This document shows positions 34,850 through 45,196 of a stretch of DNA of 64,000 nucleotides, piece by piece; position 1 is the first letter of the stretch, and each line of letters begins with the position of its first letter. The position numbers and the translations under genes are program-made. A model generated the notes under the pieces. It was not told the DNA's origin, ran no database searches, and saw only the letters and a list, made by a program, of their open reading frames with translations. Source of the DNA: Erodium maritimum (taxonomy: Eukaryota > Streptophyta > Magnoliopsida > Geraniales > Geraniaceae); assembly GCA_963921825.1 (NCBI GenBank), contig OY997592.1, forward strand, positions 61,586,336-61,650,335, written 5' to 3'.

Positions 34850-35770
34850 GCTCCAGGGCAGATTCGCCCTTTTTCAACCTCCAGCTCCTTTTCTCCGAAA
34901 ATCCAAAACCAAACTCCATTTTTAACCCTCTCCAACTCTCAAAACAGTCAAAGACCTCCAAAACTCCTCTACCCATGGTAGGAATCAACAAAGAAACAAG
35001 TTTCTAAGGATTCTCCAAATCAAAATCAAATCAAAAACTCCATTAAACCCAAAGTCTTCCATCAAAACCCCATCAAAGCTTCTTAGCAACATCATCTAAC
35101 CTCATATCAATCAAATCCAACAACTTCTAGCAAAACCCAAACCAAAACCCAAGAAATGAGATGAGTGGAAAAGAGATGTAGTTAGTTCCATTACCTTTAG
35201 GAGAGTGAGATGGAGATGATGATGATGATTTGGAGAAGGAATGGGTAGAGAATGGCCTCAAGTTGCCCCTTTTTCCTTTGCTTCTTCTTCAAGCCTCCAT
35301 GGGAGCTCCTCTCTCTCTCTTCTCCTCCAATTTTCGGCTACAACACAAAATGAAATGGTTTTTTTGGTCTTCCAATTCCATATAAGACCTAGAGATGGTT
35401 AATGACTAAAAGCCCTTTAGATGTTTTTCCTTGTAGGGGCATTTAGGAGGGTAAAGTTGTCCAAGACCAATCCCTTTTCTCTCTTCTAACCAAATAATGA
35501 CAAGTGTCCAAGTAGGTCCTCTAGCTTTCCAAATTATTTTCCAGCACAATAATTAATATTGTTTTAGTCGATAACAAGTCCGATTTTGACCAAATTTGAC
35601 TTCCTTCAATATTATACTTAAATGAATGGAAACGGACCAATTAAGCCAACCGTGATGACAACTAAGCTTTTTGGGCCCCGGAAAAGCCCCGAGTGACCTC
35701 CTGAGTCCTCAGTTGACTTTTCCGTCAGAAAGTCAAACTTGTCTTAAAAGTCACCGGTTCGACCGGGATC

Positions 35771-38331
35771 AAACTGGGAGCCTCTCGCGACCGCTCCCTC
35801 TCCTTTCTCCGTCTCCCCACCATCGTGTAGCCGAGCTCGCCGCCACCGCCCTCGAATACCTCGCCGCAGAGGTTCTGGAGTTGGCCGGTAACGCGGCGAG
35901 TACGCTGAACGAGTCGGCGCCAGAGCCCCGTCTACCTCGCCGCTGTTCTTCTTCCCTTTACGGTGAGACCCCGGCTGGCGACATCTTTGTCGTCGGTCGG
36001 TCGGATTCTGACCAACACCCTTCCTCTTCCCTTTCGTTTTTTTTCGAACTTCTGTTGGATCTGGACAGCTGAAACCGATGTTTTGTTTTGGATCCGGATA
36101 TGGACGAGTTTGAATCAGTAATTAAAGAAACTAAAAGAAAAATGGCGAAAGAAATCAGATTTGAGATTTAAAAGGGAAAAACAAGATAAACCAATAAAAA
36201 TGGATCTGTTTTTAATTAAAAAGACTTGTTTTTGACTCTGGAACGAACTTGGATCGATTTTGGAAACCGAATGAATAAACTAGACGTTTAATCGGACTTA
36301 GAACGGGATTAAAAACGGAACCGCTGAATTGGGTACATCGGGAACCGTGCCTCGTGGTTCGTGCCTCGGAACCCACACCTCGAAAACCGTGCCACGGGAT
36401 CCGTGCATTGGGAACCGTACCTCGGGAAACGTGCATCGGGTTCTATGCTCGGGGTTGGGGTGCTCGAACCCGATTCGTCGTTTAATCCCGCTTTTGACCC
36501 GTTCGAGTTTAAAAGGCAAATGTTGAATTTAAATTGGGCTATATCGGAACTGATTGTGAAGTTTTACCTGTTTAGATCAGTCATGGACTTCGCCCGAGAA
36601 GACCGGAGTTAGGCCAGTACGTCAGCAGCTAGGAGACGTAGCGGTCGGTTCGCCTTGAGGTAGGGAAAGTAGCGAATACCGGTTTAATTACGGAAAATTA
36701 CTAGTATGCATGCTAGGAAATAATAAAACTGGAAAGATCATAGTTTGGCATGTAGGATGCGAACAACTAGCGTAGACGTATAATCTGTGAACAATTACGA
36801 TTTTCGTCTTGGGAATTGTCGTGCTGGTAGAATCGGGTCATGTCGTGCCCATAGGCTTGTTTGTTGTATGTATCTGCTTGGTGCTATGTGTTGTTTGAAC
36901 GGATAATAAATAACGAACATGGAAATGAATAGAATTGAACTACTGATACTTGTTAACGACTTGAGTGGTTAATTCCTGTTATCTGATATGTTGAACAGTG
37001 GGAAGGTTGGGAATTGGATACCGATTAAGCCGGTAGGGTAACCTCGTTGAGCGTGGTATCGGTAAGCGATGGTAAGTGCGTGACGGTTATGAATGTGTTT
37101 AAGAGCTAATAAGATTATACTCGGTGTTGCATGATTGTGACTGTGTGTGGGCAAGTGTGCCGTGTTTGTTGTAATGTGAACTCTTGGTTGTGATATGACC
37201 GGGTGAGTGATAGACCGGCTATGTGCTATGTTGTGTTAGTCCGGTTGAGATACCGAGACCGATCTTGGCTTTATGCTGTGTGTTATATCCTCATTGTGTG
37301 TTCTAAGAAAAGTCGTAACTGGAGTGGTACTTACACCGAGGGATAGTTCCGGTGTAGTGTACCGAGGCCAAGGATGGTGTATTGGATGCCCCGATTCTCC
37401 GTGACGGGGAAGTGTACAACCGAGGTATGTACCGGTCAAGTCTGTGTGAGGCCCTGATTCTACGTGATAGGAAGACGTCCGACTGAGGGATTTCCGGTCT
37501 GGGATGTTACCCCGATTCTACGTGACGGGAAGGTGTCAGGACCGTGGCTTCGTGATCCGGTACGACATAAATGGATTGGGCTATGATAGCCGGTGACTTT
37601 GGAAATGGTTGTACTAAGTTCGTGATTGTACCGACGGGACGTGATTGGACCTACGGGTCGTATTCTACCCCGATGTTCTATGGTCCCTTGGGGACATTTC
37701 CGGGCCCTCCGATGAGATGCGTTCCTAGGGAACGTTTCCGGTCGCCTGATGCATGTGTTTCCTCCGGACCGAGGGGCTGTCCGAGATGGTACGATGACTT
37801 TCCGGTATAGTATGTTGTAATACGAGGACTACGGTACGGGACGTGTGCTGGTTGCATTTTTGTGTGATACGTGTGATGTTTGGTTAACATTGTGTTGTGT
37901 GAAAAGTGATAGTTTGAGTGTGTTATAAGTTTGGCTGTGAACCCCGTTCTAGCAGTTAGGTGTGATGTAGTAGTATGCCCTAATTGGACGGTTACTCGTG
38001 GTGGTGAGCCGATGTTCATTACCTTTACTACTTTCTCTACTGAGCGAAAGCTCACCCCCTTATCTCGTTGTTTTTCAGGTGTTGAGCGGGATTGTGCTAG
38101 AAGGACATAGCTGAGCTTGGGAGCTGGCGAGTTCTTGTCTAGTAGGTCTAGTGACGTACCGTTAGTTGTTGAACTATTTTTTTACCGTGGTTTTTACCGA
38201 GCTGTGACTCGCGACGTTGTTTAAAGTTTTAAACTACTTGTTGAGACTGTTTTGGCTTTACTTTCATTTAAATTAATTATTATTTTAGCTCACGTCTCGA
38301 GTCCGGTCAAAATCGGATTTGGGGCGTGACA
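35771..38331 (+). repeat. Long LTR-like unit C, inverted relative to A, 5'-truncated
   Basis: It ends GGATTTGGGGCGTGACA at 38331, mirroring the start of unit A, and carries the same landmarks in reverse order: the tandem array at 36331-36460, CCTTGAGGTAGGGAAAGT near 36650, GGATGCGAA and AACTAG near 36760, GGTGTAGTGTACCG near 37350, a TTCCGGTCGCCTGATGCATG block near 37740, and GAGCGAAAGCTCACCCC near 38045. The poly-C run is absent. It is clearly diverged from A. The first ~330 bp (35771-36100) is GC-rich with a 133-codon frame of no known domain; its end there was probably cut by unit A. Confidence 0.6.
36331..36460. repeat. Short-period CCGTGCNTCGGGAA array in LTR unit C
   Basis: About seven degenerate units of 14-17 bp (GGAACCGTGCCTCG, GTTCGTGCCTCGG, CCGTGCCACGGGAT, CCGTGCATTGGGAA, CCGTACCTCGGGAA and similar) sit at the place corresponding to the 34/35 bp arrays of units A and B. 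It looks like the half-unit form of those arrays. Confidence 0.8.
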
Positions 38332-38399
38332 CTGATAATCGTTCATATTGGAGGCCAATGCATGTGAAGTATGGACTCTATGTGGCCTAGGAAATGGAG

Positions 38400-39010
38400 A
38401 CAGATACGTATTCGGAGTGGCATATCCACATCCAAGCTCACCTGCAACCAGAGGTACTGGTCATAATGACGATGACTCGGTATTGGCATCGATGTCACCT
38501 CAGTTCCCATCGTATTGGCTAGAAGCCAGCGGATGGATTTCGTTAGTGTGTCCCCTAGGACGTTGAAGGCTCGAACTCCGATCTCTATGATTCAGAAGAG
38601 TATGGAGCTTGACTCGTGCATGGGGGAAACGACATCGGGATGAATGGATAGCCTCTAAAACTATACACTCCATGGTGGAGAATGTCATCCATCGGCGCCT
38701 TTGTCGGGAAGTAGAAGGCCACAACTTCTTTGGAGAGGCATTCAACTTCCAGTCTCCAGACATGGTACCAATGCACCATGACCCCACCCATCGTCTATGG
38801 ATTGCATTTGATTTTCTCCATTATCCGGACGGCCAAAGCGTGCCGGTATAGCTTGTGTGTTGCTTCCGGGACAACCTCAGTGGGAACAACTAACACCACG
38901 TCCTCATCCTCGTCGTCTACCTCCAATAAGAAGGCCCTGATTTGGTCTTGGACGGCGTCCACAAGATCTGGATCCACCGTCAATGAGGGCCTTATCCTAG
39001 TAACCGCTTA
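38400..39010 (-). pseudogene. LINE ORF1 relic (DUF4283-like), minus strand
   Basis: Minus-strand frames joined across stops read AVQDQIRAFLLEVDDEDEDV, ALAVRIMEKIKCNP, VHWYHVWRLEVECLSKEVVA and FPTKAPMDDILHHGVYSF, which resemble the DUF4283 domain of plant L1 ORF1. Frame breaks are frequent and no RT is nearby. Recognition is by eye and tentative. Confidence 0.4.
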
Positions 39011-39385
39011 AGATATCATTGAGCCGCCCTAAGTAAGGGTATCGTGACCTAGTGGTGCATGCGTCCTATGGCTGCGTGCCGTCACCATGACATTTGATGG
39101 CTGCAGAGGGATGCCGAGGGGTTTTATTTGCATGCCATGATCGTCGGCCTGGTGTCAATGATTGTCGATAACAACGAGACGTGGGGGAGCACATATGTCG
39201 GGGTGGACGAGGGAAGTGCATGCTCATTTTGCAAATGAGGGGGTATCATTTCGGGACATGAAGGAAGGGTATGAGTGGAGAGAGTAGTCGGAAAGGACGA
39301 GACACGATTGGCTAGAGGATTGCTGTAGGGGGTGACAACAACGACGTGGGAGAGGGAGTGAGAATCCATGGTCTAACTATTTCTT

Positions 39386-39862
39386 GGGTTAAATATCGAA
39401 ACTTATTCTTAAGTATTGGTCACAAACACTACACTACCCAATGTTTCAAAGTGACAAATGCAGTACCTCAAGTATTGGTCACACGATTTTGTTTGAAAAA
39501 AATGGACAGAATATTCCATTTCGTTAGTCATATGACCTCAAGTGTCATATAATAAATGGTAAAATGACGTTTCCCCTTGCTTATTTAACCTTTATACATT
39601 TTATAAGGAACATTACCATTGTACCCTCATTATTGTTCCTTACAAAATATATAGAGGTCAAATAATTAAGAGGGAGAAAATGTCATTTTACTATCCATTA
39701 TATGACACTTGAGGTCACATGACTAATTGACTGGAACATTTCGTCCATTTTTACAAACAAATCGCGTGACCAATACCTAAGCTACTGCATTTGTCACTTT
39801 AAAACGTTAGGTAGTGTAGCGTTTGTGACCAATACTTAGGAGTAAATTCCGGTATTTAACCC
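39386..39862. mobile_element. Mutator-type MITE with ~200 bp inverted arms, 477 bp
   Basis: The termini GGGTTAAATATCG and GGTATTTAACCC are inverted. Arms of about 200 bp share ACTTGAGGTC and TGACCAATACTTA(A/G)G segments. The 9 bp flanks CTATTTCTT (39377-39385) and TTAATTCTT (39863-39871) agree at 7 positions, consistent with a decayed Mutator target duplication. Non-coding. Confidence 0.8.
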
Positions 39863-40059
39863 TTAATTCTTTTGGGAGAAAAAACTCTACAAACAATCTC
39901 TTATACTCAATGTACTGTCACTTTAAGTTAAAATAAAAGAGACGATGTATAAAAAATATAACGCCTCTTGATTTAAAAATTGATAAAAGGGTGTCTATAA
40001 TAAAGTCAATTTCATTATAATTAAGTTTAGTTTTCAACAAAAATAATATATAATAGAAA

Positions 40060-41479
40060 AAATTAGAATTATCTCTTCTAAGGGTTTTGGTTATCTCTCC
40101 AACAGAGAGCCGCACGGCGTTTGGCCATGGCCATGATCATGGGCATGGCTTATGCTATATCCATACTCTCCTCTCTCACAACAGCAACGGAGTATGGGGA
40201 TGGTGTTACTATTCACTCGGAATTCTCAACTTTTCTTCCCGAAAACCTTAAGAGCTTTGCGACGGCGCTGATGGCGTGCTCCGTCAACTCCGATCATCAT
40301 CACCAATCGAGCGATGAGAACAAGAGCAGTGAGGCGACGAGTTTTGCACGTCCGACTTCTCCTCCCTCTCAACCTCGTTGCTTTCCCCGATCTCCTCCGG
40401 TTAGTCTTAGTGGGTCGACGATGGGGGAGGAACCACCATCCCTTACTGGTGTTCATTGGGGGAAAGCCTTGGCAAAGAGGGTGAACTCGGAGGATCTGGG
40501 ACAGACTCTGATGGAACCGGTGGAACCGAGACATGGTTCACCAGACACGAGCAAAGGAAGGCCGAAGTACGGCAAGTTGGGGATGGGGAAGAGGCGGCCG
40601 AGGAAGGAGCCTACTAGGGCTTCGGTGGAGAAGACAGACCGTTTGGGTCTGATGTTTAGGCCGGTGAGGCCGGAGGCCCATAACTTGTTGGGCCCGGGCT
40701 TGATGGCGGACGTAAGACGGGTGGTAGCAAGCTTCAAGGCCCGAGGTACTGGGTTCCGGTCCAAGAAAGGTTCATGGGCCTGGGCCGGGTCGGGTCAATG
40801 GACCGGTGATGGCTCATGGGTCTGGGCAGGGTCGGGTCAAGGCTCTCGGGTCTGGGTTGGGTCAGAACAAGGTTCCCGAGCTTGGGTTGGGTCGGATCAG
40901 GGGGGTGGACCGTTTGGGTTCCACAACCGGGTCGGGTCCACTAGGTCGGATGAGGCATCACATACAACGGCGGGGGGTCTAAGCACCCTCGCTTCGGGGA
41001 ATGAGTCCAAAGAGGTCCAGAGGGGGGGTCGGTTGGTTGTACCACCCATCTGGACGTAATGTGGCGAGAGTTCCACCAAAAGCTGACATGGTATTGCCCT
41101 ACCAGCTCGGAGGTCAGCAATCCCACGTTTTGAAGCCCTAACAGTATCAGTCAAGGGAGGACGACGCACGCTGACATCCTGGGGGAGTATGTAGTCCACC
41201 AGTGTTTTGATCCGGTAATGGGTTTGCTCGATCCTAACTTCTACCAATCTAGTCTCGCTGTTTCGATGTCGTCAGACGCTACCGTAGTATCACCCTCTAG
41301 ACGCCTTCAGGAAGTAGTCGGAAACCCTGAGCTCTTTACATTCTGCTTGAGTATCTTCCATTGCGGGAACTCCTTTCGTGTTGCTTATTTCATTTCCATT
41401 TTGTTTAGTGTTTTAGTGCTCTACGGTCCTGTAATCACTGTTTAATAGTAATATATCTGATCGTTATCTTCAAAAAAAA
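40060..41479 (+). mobile_element. Complete 1.42 kb retroposon with poly-A tail and 12 bp target duplication
   Basis: ATATAATAGAAA is present at 40048-40059 and again at 41480-41491, right after an A run (41472-41480). Between them lies a unit with one 312-codon ORF (40121-41059) and a 420 bp 3' UTR. The A tail, the variable-length duplication and the absence of LTRs indicate LINE-type retroposition. There is no endonuclease or RT. It could be a non-autonomous LINE derivative or a retrotransposed cellular mRNA. Confidence 0.8.
40121..41059 (+). CDS. Uncharacterised 312-residue ORF inside the retroposon
   Basis: This is the longest uninterrupted ATG frame between the LINE at 15 kb and the window end. 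It starts MAMAMIMGMAYAISIL (weakly hydrophobic), then an SDHHHQSSDE segment, a Pro/Ser-rich region, SLTGVHWGKALAKRVNS near residue 108, a basic RPKYGKLGMGKRRPRKEP segment near 148, and a Gly/Ser/Trp repeat region (residues 220-265) with units like WVGSGQGSR repeated about four times. It ends at TAA 41057-41059. I recognise no family. The basic, low-complexity composition fits a LINE ORF1-type nucleic-acid-binding protein, but that is a guess. Expression is unknown. Confidence 0.5.
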   Translation: MAMAMIMGMAYAISILSSLTTATEYGDGVTIHSEFSTFLPENLKSFATALMACSVNSDHHHQSSDENKSSEATSFARPTSPPSQPRCFPRSPPVSLSGSTMGEEPPSLTGVHWGKALAKRVNSEDLGQTLMEPVEPRHGSPDTSKGRPKYGKLGMGKRRPRKEPTRASVEKTDRLGLMFRPVRPEAHNLLGPGLMADVRRVVASFKARGTGFRSKKGSWAWAGSGQWTGDGSWVWAGSGQGSRVWVGSEQGSRAWVGSDQGGGPFGFHNRVGSTRSDEASHTTAGGLSTLASGNESKEVQRGGRLVVPPIWT

Positions 41480-41491
41480 ATATAATAGAAA

Positions 41492-42875
41492 TCTAACCTA
41501 ATTACCTAATATAAGTAATATGTTCAATAATTTGATCGAATTCAAGTCCGTGTACAGAAAAAAAAACGGTAAGTAAATAATTGAGTTAAGATAATTCAAT
41601 GGAGTTGAATAAATTGCTCATGCTCTACATGTTCAAGTCAACTCCAGTTTATGTTCATTATTACATGGTATTGGACTGGATCTGCTAGTTAACGTTACAC
41701 CTTAGTATACAAGGGAAGATACGAATCAAAGAGGCGATTGGGATTAATTGGAGGTGTCTTGCACTCCAAGAAAATGAGTGGTTTCACATCCAAGCTTAAA
41801 TGCCAAGTAGATCCTTTAAGAAATCTGCTAGTGCTCATCCACACGAAGGTTTGACATAAGAAATTAGACTTCAATTATATAAAGATAGAACAATATAATA
41901 AATATATGTAAGGCTGTAGTTATTGAGCTGCAACCGTTGAGCCGACCATTAATTCTTCACCAACTCCATTCACGGCCGTGTTCATAAATTTAATGTTCTA
42001 GTGGCTGACATTCAGATACGAACCTTTTCTATTGTATAAGCTTTTATTAAAACTTACAACACATTGGGTTAGGATCTAAAACATATTGTGTCAGATACTG
42101 TGTTATCGTACGAAATCCAAATGAAATATATGATAATAAGTTATAGGATTCAACATAATATACTATAAGCTCGGTAAAAGTCCGATTTTGGTCCGGCAAA
42201 ATCAAACCATGGCTCGACAAAATTTGATTTTGGTCTGATAAAGTTTGACCTATGGCATTTTAGTTATGTGATTATGATACTTTAGATCTACAAATATTAC
42301 TTGGTTATCCACACCGGAAAAGCACTTGACCGACCGTCGTCAGCCAAGTGAGCCACTTAATCGTTGTAATAAAATCATGGCCAAGTGACCATCTGGCCGA
42401 CGAACTAAATAATCGTTGGCCAAATTAGCTACCAGACTGACAAGATAGTTGATCGTCAATCGAGTGGCCTAATTTGACCGATGACTATTTACTTTTTTTG
42501 AGTATTTTGTTAGATTTTGCTAAAATTTGTGTTTGAGAGCTTATTGGATGAAATGAGTAATGATTACTTTTTGATTCCCAGTTGCTAAAATTTGTGTTTG
42601 AGAGCTTAATGAATCAGTCTCATGATTATATATATGCAAGTTTAGAAAACAACATGGGTTTTGTATGGTCGATCTTTGTTAATCGAGTTATAGACCTTAC
42701 ACTGAACTATATCCTTAGAGTTAGAATTATGGTCACCAAACAGACATCTAGAACGTGAAAGATTGAAGGAACCAAGTCGACCATATTGTTTATAATGTCA
42801 CGCTATGTCCGCGTGAATTTAATGCCTTAACTTTCCAACCAACCAACCTCCTCATTTCTCATCCTCCATCACTCA
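41492..42875. other. Intergenic stretch upstream of the GDSL gene
   Basis: No gene or complete element is visible. A 27 bp direct repeat (TTGCTAAAATTTGTG plus TTTGAGAGCTTA) occurs at 42517-42543 and 42582-42608, 65 bp apart. Confidence 0.5.
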
Positions 42876-42876
42876 C

Positions 42877-42883
42877 TATATAG
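42877..42883 (+). promoter_or_regulatory. TATA box of the GDSL lipase gene
   Basis: TATATAG in the context CACTATATAGTTCACC lies 88 bp before the inferred ATG, with a CT-rich leader between, as is usual for plant core promoters. Confidence 0.6.
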
Positions 42884-42970
42884 TTCACCTCTCTTCATCT
42901 TACACTCACACCTCCATTAATTTTTCTTCCTCCATCACTCACTTATACTTAATTGTATCCGTTAATTAAA

Positions 42971-44568
42971 ATGTTGGTTTACAAGGTAGTGTTTGTAGTG
43001 GTGGTGTGCTTAGGGATCAACAATGGTGCAAGAGCAGAGCCACAAGTGCCCTGCTACTTCATCTTCGGCGACTCCTTGGTTGACAATGGCAACAATAACC
43101 AGCTCAACTCTCTCGCCAGAGCCGATTACCTTCCCTATGGCATTGACGCCGGCGGCCCCACCGGCCGCTTCTCCAACGGCATGACCACCGTTGATGTCAT
43201 CGGTACGTTACACTATCATCCATATCCTTCAAATAGTGCAAATTACAACCCTTGTAACTTGGTCACATTTCATTGGAATATGTCACACTTCTTATGAATG
43301 AGCCACCCCTTGTCTCTCTTCTCAATAAGCTCATCTCCGCTTCTGAATAATCCACTTATAAAACTTGTCCATAAAAATGAGTAACTATCGGTTTTAGTTA
43401 AGTTGGTCCTCTAATAATACGTGTGTATATATATGCAGCTGAGCTTTTGGGGTTTGATGATTACATTCAACCATACTCAACTGCTAGAGGTCAAGACATA
43501 TTGAGAGGAGTGAACTACGCATCAGCAGCCGCTGGAATCAGGGAGGAAACAGGGCAGCAACTGGTAAGGACACATTGACTCTTGTCCAACCTCATATGGT
43601 AAAAGTCTTGTGATTTGACTCTTTTTTCAATGTGTCACTGTCAGGGAGATAGAATCACATTCAGTGGACAAGTGAAAAATTACCAAAACACAGTGTCTCA
43701 AGTAGTCAACTATTTGGGGGATGAAAACTCAGCCTCAGATTACTTGAGTAAGTGCATCTACTCCGTCGGGTTGGGCAGCAACGACTACCTCAACAACTAC
43801 TTCATGCCCCTCTACTACAACACCGGCCGCCAGTTCACCCCTGAGCAATACGCAAGTGACCTCATTCAACGATACACTGAGCAACTCAAGGTCAGTGTTA
43901 TCGTTAAAAGTACCAACTCAACTAAAAACTCAAGCTGATAGCTGATATATATGCATATATGGATGATGCAGCTAATGTACAACTATGGAGCAAGGAAGTT
44001 TGTGCTGATTGGAGTTGGGCAAGTTGGGTGCAGCCCCAGTGAACTTGCCCAAAACAGCGACGATGGCAGAACATGTGTGCAGAGGATCAACTCTGCTTGC
44101 CAAATATTCAACAACAAGCTCAGATCCCTCGTCTCTCAATTCAACTCCAACACCCCTGATGCCAAGTTTGTCTACATCAACGCCTACTCCATCTTCCAGG
44201 ACATCATTTCGCGTCCCTCAGCCTTCGGTAATGGGACTTAAAGCTCTGACATCATATTAGAGAATCAACTCAACTAAAAACTCAAGCTGATAATCAAAAA
44301 CCGATTATAGTTTATATTTTAACAGTTTCTTTGTTTTTTTATAGGATTCAAGACGACAAATGCAGGGTGCTGTGGTGTGGGAAGGAACAACGGGCAGATT
44401 ACATGCCTGCCATACCAAACTCCATGCCAAAACAGGAACCAATACGTGTTTTGGGACGCTTTCCATCCAACTGAAGCAGCTAATGTCATCATCGGCAGGA
44501 GATCCTACGCCGCGCAATCCCCTTCAGATTCTTACCCTTTTGATATCCGCCGCCTGGCTCAGCTCTAG
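42971..44568 (+). CDS. GDSL esterase/lipase, secreted (5 exons, 360 aa)
   Basis: The exons 42971-43202, 43439-43563, 43645-43890, 43972-44227 and 44345-44568 join in frame. Residues 1-22 form a signal peptide ([17 protein letters not shown]). Block [15 protein letters not shown] carries the nucleophile Ser35; NYASAAAGI and [12 protein letters not shown] give the oxyanion Gly and Asn; [12 protein letters not shown] gives Asp324 and His327 of the triad. The five-exon structure and length are normal for plant extracellular GDSL lipases of the At1g29670/At1g33811 kind, which hydrolyse esters in the cell wall or cuticle; the substrate cannot be told. ATG 42971 is chosen because it opens the signal peptide. 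Introns 3 and 4 share a 27 bp identical stretch. Convergent with AGAMOUS. Confidence 0.95.
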
Positions 44569-45196
44569 ACATTCATAATACAACACCATTACTATACATA
44601 CATATATATATGTTGTTACCGTTTTTTTGTGTTTCACCATCTTCTTGTTGATTGTTATGATCAAAATAAGTAACGGTCGCACGCTTCAACCTATTGTTTA
44701 TCTGAATTTTGTCATAATCAAAGATGTAAGTACGCGTTTTAAATTTTATATAGTGATTGAATCCTACAACATATCTTAGTTCTTGAAAGAAACATAGATA
44801 CATAGATAGATGCAGAGCTGCACAGTTGGACACCGACAACGTTATACATAGTATAGTTGCAGTCTTTTATGTATGACCTGTCTGTGAGCTGTCGTTCGCT
44901 TGTAACATTTTTTTTTCAAACATGAAGACCTACAGCTCTCATGATCTAGCTAGCTTGAGTGAGACATACAACATACCCTCCATAGAAGATATTTCATACA
45001 TATATATCACATTCGAGAGGTCTCTGGCCTTGTTGAACTCGTCAACTGCAGCAAAACAAGTTGTGATCAACCATTAGTACATTGGCATATGCAGAAGATA
45101 CATTTGAGAGATTCATACTGAGATCAAGAAATTAAACTAGTTTAAGAAGTTGCTATGTATATAATTTGTAGCGAAAATGAAAGGGTTTGGGAGAGG
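44569..45196. other. Shared 3' space between the convergent GDSL and AGAMOUS genes
   Basis: These 628 bp should contain both 3' UTRs. On the + strand, AATAACA and AATACAACA strings follow the GDSL stop. On the minus strand, the AGAMOUS 3' UTR would run down from 45196. No repeat or ORF of note. Confidence 0.4.

Larger units (their letters stand above)
32829..35770 (-). repeat. Long LTR-like unit A (~2.9 kb)
   Basis: It begins TGTCACGCCCCAAATCC, the complement of an LTR end reading GGATTTGGGGCGTGACA, and is homologous along its length to 52156-55174. Shared landmarks in order are: GAGCTTACGCTCAGTAGG, the ATGGATAGATTCTGGGATCA block, a poly-C run before GGTGTAGTACCGAACC, TTATTCGCATCCTATAGGCA, a GC-rich dyad array, and GCTTTTTGGGCCCCGG near the far end. 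No gag or pol is inside. Size and ends fit a solo LTR of a large gypsy-type element, inferred from structure only. No target duplication was found; the far end meets unit C. Confidence 0.65.

Noticed and set aside
35671..36072. 133-codon frame between LTR units A and C
   Set aside because: It spans the A/C junction and reads as Pro/Ser-rich low-complexity sequence without a known domain.
32829..38331. A single giant TIR transposon
   Set aside because: The flanks do not show a target duplication, the two arms are diverged from each other, and unit B exists alone elsewhere, so two LTR-like units fit better.
40226..40534. Antisense frame of 102 codons opposite the 312-codon ORF
   Set aside because: It is a shadow of the longer frame on the + strand, with no supporting motif.
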